Part shown: one piece after another, positions 7,526 to 13,264 of the stretch
Position numbering within the stretch: position 1 is the stretch's first letter
Layout of the letters: each line of letters opens with the position of its first letter
DNA from: Mycoplasmatota bacterium
Lineage (GTDB): Bacteria > Bacillota_I > Bacilli_A > Izemoplasmatales > Hujiaoplasmataceae
Reading direction: 5' to 3'
Length of the DNA: 13,264 bases
NCBI GenBank assembly: GCA_023132365.1
Contig: JAGLYJ010000031.1
Span: forward strand, 1 to 13,264
The notes under the pieces: generated by a model
The model's database searches: none
The model's input: only the letters and a program-made list of their open reading frames with translations
Told to the model about the DNA's origin: nothing
Position numbers and translations under genes: made by a program

Positions 7526-8039
7526 TCCTCTCTAACCTAATATCTAAGATATTTAAATATTTCAATAGTGCCTTCCCGTTAGATATCGGTATATTTAGCG
7601 TTTTACACAGAACAAATCTTTTCTTTTTCGAATCTATACTGTTGACTAAACCTCTTGTCATCAAGTCATTAACAGTTACATTTTCTGATACTGTTTTGAC
7701 AGTAAATAGATTTTCCAAGCTCTGAACAATGTCTTCTCTGTTCGCGTGTTCTATGCCGACCTTCTTACCGTTTTTACTTTTTGCTTTTTCCTTGTTTATG
7801 AATGCAATCTTAAAACTTCCATTCGTTTTCAAAATTGCATCTGTAATTTTTTTGCCTGGAAAGTCAGGATCTAAGAATAATATTACTTCTTTTTTAAGGC
7901 TTGTCTCATAAATAAGATTAAGAGTCTCTTTTGATATACTACTTCCATTTGTTACAATACATTCTAGCTTAGGAAATATACTAACAAGTTTCTGTTCGTC
8001 ATGTTTTCCCTCAACAACGACAACTTGATTATATACCAT
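7506..8039 (-). CDS. rnmV: Ribonuclease M5
   Basis: RNase M5 makes the final cuts that mature 5S rRNA in low-GC Gram-positive bacteria. The 177-residue protein begins with a TOPRIM domain: VVVVEGKHDEQKL with Glu10, and LFLDPDFPGKK with Asp57 and Asp59 as the metal-binding DxD. The M5-typical VGIEHA (94-99) is present, and the C-terminal region (about 110-177) is the expected small RNA-binding part. The length is normal. The pair rnmV-rsmA is a conserved Firmicute neighbourhood, which supports the call. The ATG at 8039 overlaps the TGA of the upstream lipid kinase gene as TGATG and lacks a clear ribosome site, so it is probably translated by re-initiation. Confidence 0.95.
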   Translation of the reverse strand: MVYNQVVVVEGKHDEQKLVSIFPKLECIVTNGSSISKETLNLIYETSLKKEVILFLDPDFPGKKITDAILKTNGSFKIAFINKEKAKSKNGKKVGIEHANREDIVQSLENLFTVKTVSENVTVNDLMTRGLVNSIDSKKKRFVLCKTLNIPISNGKALLKYLNILDIRLERIDDIFE

Positions 8040-8950
8040 CAGTCTTGATTGTGAAAATACTTAGTTTTCACTTTTTCTGGTATGATAATTTCTATCGCTT
8101 TCTGACATACTTCAATATATTGATTACCTGTTCCGCCAGACTCTCCATCAACGTTCCAAGTGGCTTTTGTATTTGTTTTTATTTCTAATTTTCTTGATTT
8201 AATTCTTTTAACTAATGGTGTTGACCAAAAAGGTATTATGAAAGATATTAAATATATTAATGAGTTAAGCGGCGCAAAACTCTTATAAAGAACAATGTCT
8301 ACTAATCCATCATCTAAACACGGTTTATATATCATATTTATTCCGGCAACTCGTTTTGAGTTTATTATTAAAACCAATGAGTATGTTCCTCTTTCATCTC
8401 CGTTATCGTGTCTTATTTTCATTTTCATTTTAGGTATAGTAAATAGCTCAACGGTTGCTCTGATAATATAAGCTAAATAACCGATTCTTCTTTTTAATTT
8501 TGAATTTGTTACGTAACTAATATCAATAAATGCTCCATTACCTGAAACATAACAAAAATATCTATTGTTTGATTTAACTATATCCATTTTAACTGAGCAA
8601 TTATTCAAGATATTATATGTTGCCTTAGCAATGTTTTTAGATATTCCCAAACTCATCCCTATATCGCAACACGTTCCTGTAGGTATATATCCTATTCTAG
8701 GTCGCTCTTTATATCCCATCAATCCATTAACACATTCATTGAATGTGCCATCTCCGCCAACAATAATCATCAAATCATTTTTTTCTTGACATGCAAATTT
8801 AGCTAACTCTGTTGCGTGACCTGCATATTTGGTTCTACACACCAAAATATCACCATATTTATTTTTCAATAATTTCATGACGAAATCTAACTTAGATTCA
8901 AATTTTTGATTCCCACTTTTGGGGTTATATATTAGTATCACACTGTCCAA
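8039..8950 (-). CDS. Diacylglycerol kinase-family lipid kinase (DagK/YegS type)
   Basis: Members of this family phosphorylate diacylglycerol or related lipids with ATP at the inner face of the membrane, returning them to phospholipid synthesis as phosphatidate. The 303-residue protein has YNPKSGN (8-14), the nucleotide-binding GGDGT (65-69), PTGTCCDIGMSLGI (90-103), LDDGLVDIV (212-220) for metal binding and NVDGE (266-270) with the probable catalytic Glu270. The usual GTxND motif is GTCCD here, with Asp96 kept but Cys in place of Asn. Residues about 226-247 are hydrophobic and may help membrane contact. The start is TTG at 8950, with AGGTGA four bases upstream. It is the first gene of the leftward operon and overlaps rnmV by one base. 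The substrate is not certain from sequence. Confidence 0.9.
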   Translation of the reverse strand: MDSVILIYNPKSGNQKFESKLDFVMKLLKNKYGDILVCRTKYAGHATELAKFACQEKNDLMIIVGGDGTFNECVNGLMGYKERPRIGYIPTGTCCDIGMSLGISKNIAKATYNILNNCSVKMDIVKSNNRYFCYVSGNGAFIDISYVTNSKLKRRIGYLAYIIRATVELFTIPKMKMKIRHDNGDERGTYSLVLIINSKRVAGINMIYKPCLDDGLVDIVLYKSFAPLNSLIYLISFIIPFWSTPLVKRIKSRKLEIKTNTKATWNVDGESGGTGNQYIEVCQKAIEIIIPEKVKTKYFHNQD

Positions 8951-8965
8951 AAAATCACCTATCTA

Positions 8966-8974
8966 ATTATAGCA
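8966..8974 (-). promoter_or_regulatory. Probable extended -10 promoter of the leftward operon
   Basis: On the minus strand TGC is followed directly by TATAAT (8971-8966), an extended -10. At 17-base spacing the -35 is only TTTAAT. The start codon is 15 bases beyond the -10 box, so the leader would be extremely short and begin at about the ribosome site AGGTGA. Confidence 0.6.
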
Positions 8975-9056
8975 TAGTCTATTCTAAAATTAAACTAGAG
9001 TTTTTTTCATTTAATGCTTAATTATTAGACTATAAGTACTAATTAGTGTAGAAATC

Positions 9057-9065
9057 TGTTATAAT
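9057..9065 (+). promoter_or_regulatory. Probable extended -10 promoter of the ppaX-like gene
   Basis: TGT followed directly by TATAAT (9060-9065) is an extended -10; the -35 position (TACTAA, 9037-9042) is weak. A start site near 9072 would leave about ten bases before the TTG start at 9082, with AGGTGA at the very 5' end of the transcript. Confidence 0.6.
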
Positions 9066-9081
9066 GTTTTAGGTGATTAAA

Positions 9082-9738
9082 TTGCGAAAAATAGATACTG
9101 TACTTTTTGATTTAGATGGAACTTTAGTTGATTCTAATGAATTAATTATCAAGGCTTTTTATGAAACTATGAAGAGATATGTTCCCAATAAAATATTTAC
9201 AAGAAAAGAATTAATCGATATGATTGGCCCTCCGCTAAAAGAGTCTTTTTTAGTGGCTGGAGATGCTCCTAAACTTATTCAAGATATGATTGAATATTAT
9301 CTTCAAGTATATGTGGATTTAGAGTTTGATTATATTAAACTTTATCCAAATGTAATTGAAACATTAAAAATTCTATCTGAGCATAAAATAAACTTAGGAA
9401 TAGTAACAACTAAATTTAAAAAATCTGCGATGCCTTCAATTAAATTATATGGTTTAGATAAATACATCACTTCATATTGTTTTTTAGATGACATAAAAGA
9501 ACACAAACCACATCCAGAACCAATCTTCTTTGCTTTAAATCAATTTAAAGACTATAAAAACGTTTTAATGGTTGGTGATAACAGCTCTGATATTTTGGCT
9601 GGCCAAAATGCATCCACCTACACGTGCGGAATAGAGTGGTCTATCAAAAAAGAATTAATTAAAAGTTTAAATCCTGATTTTTGGATTAAAGATTGCTTAG
9701 AATTATTAGATATTGTTATTAATAACAAGGAGGATTAA
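9082..9738 (+). CDS. HAD-family phosphatase (PpaX/phosphoglycolate phosphatase-like)
   Basis: This HAD hydrolase is of the type that includes the pyrophosphatase PpaX and phosphoglycolate phosphatase. With the TTG start at 9082 it has 218 residues. HAD motif I is FDLDGTLVDS with nucleophile Asp10 and Asp12, motif II is VTTK (Thr at 109-110), motif III is the Lys of HKPHPEP (about 142), and motif IV is VGDNSSDILAG (about 164-174). A helical cap lies between motifs I and II (about 18-85), as in subclass IA. An in-frame GTG at 9073 lies inside the ribosome site AGGTGA (9071-9076), so TTG at 9082, five bases after the site, is preferred. The downstream HIT gene starts two bases after its stop, and the HIT ribosome site AAGGAGG lies in its last codons, so the two form an operon. 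Substrate cannot be fixed from sequence; PpaX-like is the closest guess. Confidence 0.88.
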   Translation: MRKIDTVLFDLDGTLVDSNELIIKAFYETMKRYVPNKIFTRKELIDMIGPPLKESFLVAGDAPKLIQDMIEYYLQVYVDLEFDYIKLYPNVIETLKILSEHKINLGIVTTKFKKSAMPSIKLYGLDKYITSYCFLDDIKEHKPHPEPIFFALNQFKDYKNVLMVGDNSSDILAGQNASTYTCGIEWSIKKELIKSLNPDFWIKDCLELLDIVINNKED

Positions 9739-9740
9739 TT

Positions 9741-10154
9741 ATGAGTAACTGTATTTTTTGCAAAATTGCAAAAGGAGAAATTCCCACTTATAAAATTTAT
9801 GAAGATGAAAATGTAATGGCTATTTTAGATATATCTCAAGCTACGAAAGGTCATACACTTGTTATAGCTAAAAAACATTATAAAAATCTGTATGATATTA
9901 ACGAAAAATTAGCTGGCGAAATATTTAGAGTGGTGCCAAAAATAGCAAACGCTATTAAAAAAGCATTCAACCCTATTGGTTTAAACGTTATAGTAAACAC
10001 TGAAAAGCCGCTACAAACGGTGTTTCACTTCCACCTACATATTGTGCCTAGATATTATTCTGATGGAGTAGATATTGATTTTATTGATAACCAAGGGAAC
10101 ACTAGTAAAGCAATGTACGAAGAAGTTAGAAATAAAATAATTGAACAATTATAA
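9741..10154 (+). CDS. HIT-family nucleotide hydrolase (HinT-like)
   Basis: HIT proteins hydrolyse nucleoside phosphoramidates, aminoacyl-AMP or related dinucleotides. The 137-residue protein shows the N-terminal CIFCKI with Cys4 and Cys7, His46 (KKHYKNL), the nucleotide-binding region GLNVIVN (80-86) and the catalytic triad HFHLHIVPR with His96, His98 and His100 (HxHxHxx). Cys4, Cys7, His46 and His96 fit the zinc site seen in many bacterial HIT proteins. The length is normal for the group. The ATG has AAGGAGG (9727-9733) seven bases upstream. It is the second gene of a pair with the HAD phosphatase and ends at a terminator shared with gyrA. Its exact substrate is unknown. Confidence 0.93.
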   Translation: MSNCIFCKIAKGEIPTYKIYEDENVMAILDISQATKGHTLVIAKKHYKNLYDINEKLAGEIFRVVPKIANAIKKAFNPIGLNVIVNTEKPLQTVFHFHLHIVPRYYSDGVDIDFIDNQGNTSKAMYEEVRNKIIEQL

Positions 10155-10155
10155 G

Positions 10156-10186
10156 AAAATGACACCAATTAAGGTGTCATTTTTTA
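10156..10186. terminator. Bidirectional terminator between the HIT gene and gyrA
   Basis: The stem is AAAATGACACC (10156-10166) with GGTGTCATTTT (10173-10183) and the loop AATTAA, 11 pairs. A T-run follows on the right and an A-run forms the left arm, so it can serve both strands. The gyrA stop (10186-10184) lies within the T-run. Confidence 0.9.
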
Positions 10187-12781
10187 ATAATTATCGTTTA
10201 ATAAATCTTCTACTTTTTTTTCTTCTTCAGTTTTTTCTTCAACTACTTCTTCAATTGCCTTTGTTGTAGCTTCTTCTACTGTTGAATCATCTTCAGGGTT
10301 AATAATTATTTCTTCTTCGTCTTCTGGTTGATAATCAACTAATGCAATCGTAGAAACTGTATGTTCCTCAACTAAATTGATAATTTTTACACCTTGAGTC
10401 GCTCTTTTGGTGATAGAAATCTGATTTATTGGCGTTCTAATAATTATTCCTTTGTCTGAAACCACTAATAAATCTTCGTTGCCGTCAACACTTACTAGTT
10501 TAGCCAAATCTCCATTCTTCTCGGTAATATTTATAGTTTTAACACCTTTACCGCCACGATTTTGGCATCTATATTCATCAACTTCAGTACGTTTTCCATA
10601 TCCCAATTTTGTAATAGCTAGAATTTGATTGCGGTCTTCTGTAACAGAAGTCACCCCAATAACAAGCTCTCCCTTAGTTAAATCAATACCTCTAACTCCT
10701 GTAGCTGTTCTTCCCATAGATCTAACATCAGACTCTTTAAATCTAATTGCTTTTCCATTAGAAGCTCCTATAATAATATCTCTATTTCCATCCGTTAGTT
10801 TAACAGAGTGAAGGAAATCGTTTTCCCTTAAATTAATAGCTCTAATACCGTTAACTCTAATGTTTTTGAAGTCCGCCACTTTAGTTCTTTTTACGAGACC
10901 TTGTGTAGTAGTGAAGAATAAATATCCTTCCTCAAAATCCTTTAGAGTCATTGCCGCTGCCAATTTCTCACCCTCAGATAAATTTAATAAGTTTACAATA
11001 GGCAATCCTTTTGAATTTCTACCATAATTAGGGATTTTATATCCCTTCATTTTGTAAACTCGTCCCAAATTAGTAAAAAATAGTAAATAATCATGTGTTT
11101 TCGTAAATATAATTGAATCGATAATATCGTCTTCATTTAAATTCATTCCCGTTTTCCCTCTACCGCCTCTATTTTGAGCACGATAAACGTCAACATTCAT
11201 TCTTTTAACATAACCATTTGTGGTAATTGCTATAATTACATCTTCAATAGGTATTAAATCTTCATCTTCAATATCATAATCTCCATAAGGATCTATTTCA
11301 GATTTTCTTTTATCACCATATTTATTTTTCATTTCAATAGCTTCATCAATTAAAATTCTGTTTTGTATTTCGGGAGTATTTAATATTTCGTTTAATTTTT
11401 CAATAGTAACTTCTAATTCTCCTAATTCCTTCTCTATTTTGTTTCTTTCAAGTCCAGATAATCTTCTTAATTGCATTGAAAGAATTGCTTTAGTTTGTAA
11501 TTCCGATAAATTAAAGGCTTCAATTAATTTTTCTTCTGTGTCATCATACGAATTTCTAATAATTTTGATAACAGCATCAATATTATCTAAAGCTATGATA
11601 AATCCTTGTAACAAATGAAGTCTTTGTTTAGTTTTTTCTAAATCAAAGTTTGTTTTTCTCATTAACACTTCAATTTGGTGATTATAATAGTGTCTAATCA
11701 TATCTACCAAACTAAGCACTTCTGGTTTGTCATCTACTAAAGCAAGCATGTTTGCTCCAAAAGATACTTGAAGTTGTGTGTTTTTGTATAAATTGTTTAG
11801 AAGTACTTCGGGATTAATGTCTTTACGTAGTTCTAATATAACTCTCATGCCTTTTAAACTAGATTCATCTCTTAAATCCGTAATTCCTTCTATTCTTTTA
11901 TCTTTTGCAAGTTCAGCAATTTTATCAATTAAATTGGTTTTATTCACTTGATAAGGTATTTCTCTTATTATAATTTGTTTTTTGCCATTAGCCATTTCCT
12001 TAATTTCTGTTTTGGCTTTAATTCTAATAATCCCTCGTCCAGTAGTATATGCGGATACAATTCCACCTCTACCTAAAATAATTCCACCTGTTGGAAAATC
12101 TGGACCAGTAATATATTCCATTAATTCTTCAACTGTAATGTCTTTATTGTTGATATAGGCAATATACCCATCAATAACTTCATTTAAATTATGAGGAGGG
12201 ATATTTGTTGTCATACCAACCGCAATACCTGTAGCTCCGTTAAGTAATAAGTTTGGAATTCTAGTAGGTAATACTTTTGGCTCGCTTTCAGAACCATCAT
12301 AATTATCTATAAAATCAACAGTGTTTTTCTTTAAATCTTTAAGGATTTCCATTGTGATTTTTGCCATTTTAGCTTCAGTATAACGAGAAGCTGCAGCTGG
12401 ATCCCCATCTACAGAACCAAAGTTTCCATGTCCATTTACTAATGGATAACGATAACTAAAGTTTTGAGCCATTCTTACCATTGAGTCATATATAGCTGCG
12501 TCTCCATGAGGATGATATTTACCCATAACATCCCCAACAATACGCGCTGACTTCTTAAATTGTTTATCAGGATATACTCCTAATTCTTCCATACCGTATA
12601 AAATTCTTCTATGTACAGGCTTTAATCCATCTCTAACATCAGGCAAAGCTCTCGCTACAATAACACTCATTGCGTATGATAAAAAAGAATTTTTCATTTC
12701 ATTCGTAATATTTATCTCAACAATTCTATTACCTGTGTTTTCTTCTTGTTCTTGATTTTCTAAAATATATTTTTCTTCCAT
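10184..12781 (-). CDS. gyrA: DNA gyrase subunit A
   Basis: GyrA cuts and rejoins DNA in the A2B2 gyrase that introduces negative supercoils. At 865 residues it is a little longer than Bacillus subtilis GyrA (821), mainly through an acidic, Glu-rich tail (about 818-865). The winged-helix domain contains ALPDVRDGLKPVHRRILYGM (45-64), HPHGDAAIYDSM (90-101) and AAASRYTEAKM (129-139) with catalytic Tyr134. A tower and coiled coil follow, then a C-terminal beta-pinwheel. The GyrA box reads QNRGGRG (536-542), with Asn where Arg or Lys is usual, and a related QNRGGKG occurs in a later blade; this supports GyrA over ParC. Position 95, equal to E. coli Ser83, is Ala. The ATG has AGGAG six bases upstream, overlapping the gyrB TAG stop; the genes are nine bases apart and surely cotranscribed. 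Confidence 0.96.
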   Translation of the reverse strand: MEEKYILENQEQEENTGNRIVEINITNEMKNSFLSYAMSVIVARALPDVRDGLKPVHRRILYGMEELGVYPDKQFKKSARIVGDVMGKYHPHGDAAIYDSMVRMAQNFSYRYPLVNGHGNFGSVDGDPAAASRYTEAKMAKITMEILKDLKKNTVDFIDNYDGSESEPKVLPTRIPNLLLNGATGIAVGMTTNIPPHNLNEVIDGYIAYINNKDITVEELMEYITGPDFPTGGIILGRGGIVSAYTTGRGIIRIKAKTEIKEMANGKKQIIIREIPYQVNKTNLIDKIAELAKDKRIEGITDLRDESSLKGMRVILELRKDINPEVLLNNLYKNTQLQVSFGANMLALVDDKPEVLSLVDMIRHYYNHQIEVLMRKTNFDLEKTKQRLHLLQGFIIALDNIDAVIKIIRNSYDDTEEKLIEAFNLSELQTKAILSMQLRRLSGLERNKIEKELGELEVTIEKLNEILNTPEIQNRILIDEAIEMKNKYGDKRKSEIDPYGDYDIEDEDLIPIEDVIIAITTNGYVKRMNVDVYRAQNRGGRGKTGMNLNEDDIIDSIIFTKTHDYLLFFTNLGRVYKMKGYKIPNYGRNSKGLPIVNLLNLSEGEKLAAAMTLKDFEEGYLFFTTTQGLVKRTKVADFKNIRVNGIRAINLRENDFLHSVKLTDGNRDIIIGASNGKAIRFKESDVRSMGRTATGVRGIDLTKGELVIGVTSVTEDRNQILAITKLGYGKRTEVDEYRCQNRGGKGVKTINITEKNGDLAKLVSVDGNEDLLVVSDKGIIIRTPINQISITKRATQGVKIINLVEEHTVSTIALVDYQPEDEEEIIINPEDDSTVEEATTKAIEEVVEEKTEEEKKVEDLLNDNY

Positions 12782-12790
12782 TTTTTGCTC

Positions 12791-13264
12791 CTATACATCT
12801 AAATTAGTAGCATATTCAGCATTCGCTTGAATAAATTCTCTACGGCTAGCAACATCATCACCCATAAGCATTGAGAAGATTCTATCAGCTTCAATAGCGT
12901 CTTCTAAAGTAACTAGTAATAAAGTTCTAAATTTTGGATCCATTGTTGTTTCCCATAATTGTTCTGGGTTCATTTCTCCAAGTCCTTTGTATCTTTGGAT
13001 TGATGGTTTTGTATTAAATTCAGCTAAAATTTCTGCTAATTCTTTTTCCACATATGCATATTTTATAGTTCTTCCTGATTGCACCTTGTATAAAGGTGGT
13101 TGGGCGATATATACATATCCATTTTCAATTAATGGTCTTAAATATCTAAAGAAAAACGTTAATAATAGTGTTCTAATATGCGCACCATCTACATCAGCAT
13201 CGGTCATGATGATAATTTTATGATATCTAAGCTTTTCAATATTAAATTCCTCAGAAATTCCTGC
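12791..13264 (-). CDS. gyrB: DNA gyrase subunit B, C-terminal part (cut by window edge)
   Basis: GyrB is the ATPase subunit of gyrase. Only the last 157 residues are in the window; the frame stays open to the right edge, so the true start lies beyond 13264. Visible parts are the end of the TOPRIM domain, with EKLRYHKIIIMTDADVDGAHIRTLLL carrying the metal-binding DxD of DADVDG, then the GyrA-interacting tail with ENGYVYIAQPPLYKVQ, RYKGLGEMNPEQLWETTMDP and the ending NAEYATNLDV. These match GyrB of Bacillus closely, including the final NLD, and fit GyrB better than ParE. The stop is TAG, immediately followed by the ribosome site of gyrA. The Met at 13207 is an internal Met of the TOPRIM motif and not the start. 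Confidence 0.95.
   Translation of the reverse strand, partial: AGISEEFNIEKLRYHKIIIMTDADVDGAHIRTLLLTFFFRYLRPLIENGYVYIAQPPLYKVQSGRTIKYAYVEKELAEILAEFNTKPSIQRYKGLGEMNPEQLWETTMDPKFRTLLLVTLEDAIEADRIFSMLMGDDVASRREFIQANAEYATNLDV

Noticed and set aside
7462..7725. Plus-strand frame across the rsmA/rnmV junction
   Set aside because: No ribosome site and antisense to two well-supported genes; the hydrophobic reading is typical of an AT-rich shadow.
8991..9046. Possible weak hairpins and AATTA repeats in the kinase/phosphatase spacer as an operator or terminator
   Set aside because: Stems are four to six pairs of mostly A/T, with bulges or tiny loops, as expected by chance in such AT-rich DNA.
13205..13207. 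ATG at 13207 as start of a short 138-residue gene
   Set aside because: It is the Met of the IIIMTDADVDG motif inside GyrB; the frame continues with GyrB-like residues (SEEFNIEKLRYHK) to the window edge.
1..13264. Mobile element, CRISPR array, phage or defence genes
   Set aside because: All long frames are accounted for by housekeeping genes; no transposase, integrase, repeat-spacer pattern or long terminal repeat was seen.

Overview
This is an AT-rich, gene-dense window of ordinary bacterial chromosome. The organism looks like a low-GC Gram-positive: Bacillota, or a wall-less or gut lineage close to the Acholeplasma/Erysipelotrichia side. Evidence for this is RNase M5 next to RsmA, a Bacillus-like type I glutamine synthetase, a Bacillus-like gyrB-gyrA pair, Hsp33, and strong AGGAGG-type ribosome sites. 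TGA is used as a stop (lipid kinase gene, ANTAR gene) and Trp is TGG, so this is not the Mycoplasma/Spiroplasma code. I cannot name the species.

Layout, left to right. (1) hflX (+) converges on dusB (-) over a shared terminator. (2) dusB (-) and hslO (+) diverge from a 112-base spacer carrying a promoter for each. (3) hslO (+) converges on glnA (-) over a second shared terminator. (4) A tightly packed leftward operon runs lipid kinase (dagK-like) - rnmV - rsmA - glyA - ANTAR regulator, ends in a terminator, and is followed by glnA with its own promoter. (5) The lipid kinase gene diverges from a rightward pair, a HAD phosphatase (ppaX-like) and a HIT protein. (6) The HIT gene converges on gyrA (-) over a third shared terminator. 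gyrA is preceded by gyrB, which runs off the right edge.

Function. Most genes serve translation and nucleic acid upkeep: HflX ribosome rescue/splitting, DusB tRNA modification, RNase M5 maturation of 5S rRNA, RsmA dimethylation of 16S rRNA, and DNA gyrase. Others cover one-carbon and nitrogen metabolism (GlyA, GlnA), redox protein rescue (Hsp33), lipid recycling (DagK-like) and small-molecule hydrolysis (HAD, HIT).

I see no mobile element, CRISPR array, rRNA, tRNA or clearly new system. The most interesting part is the ANTAR-domain protein with a degenerate receiver directly upstream of glnA. The glnA leader holds one small hairpin with an ANTAR-type hexaloop, which suggests RNA-level control of glutamine synthesis. 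A second point is that GyrA has alanine at the main quinolone-resistance position. No stretch over 300 bases lacks a gene; the largest gaps are about 112 to 131 bases and are described as promoter or leader regions.
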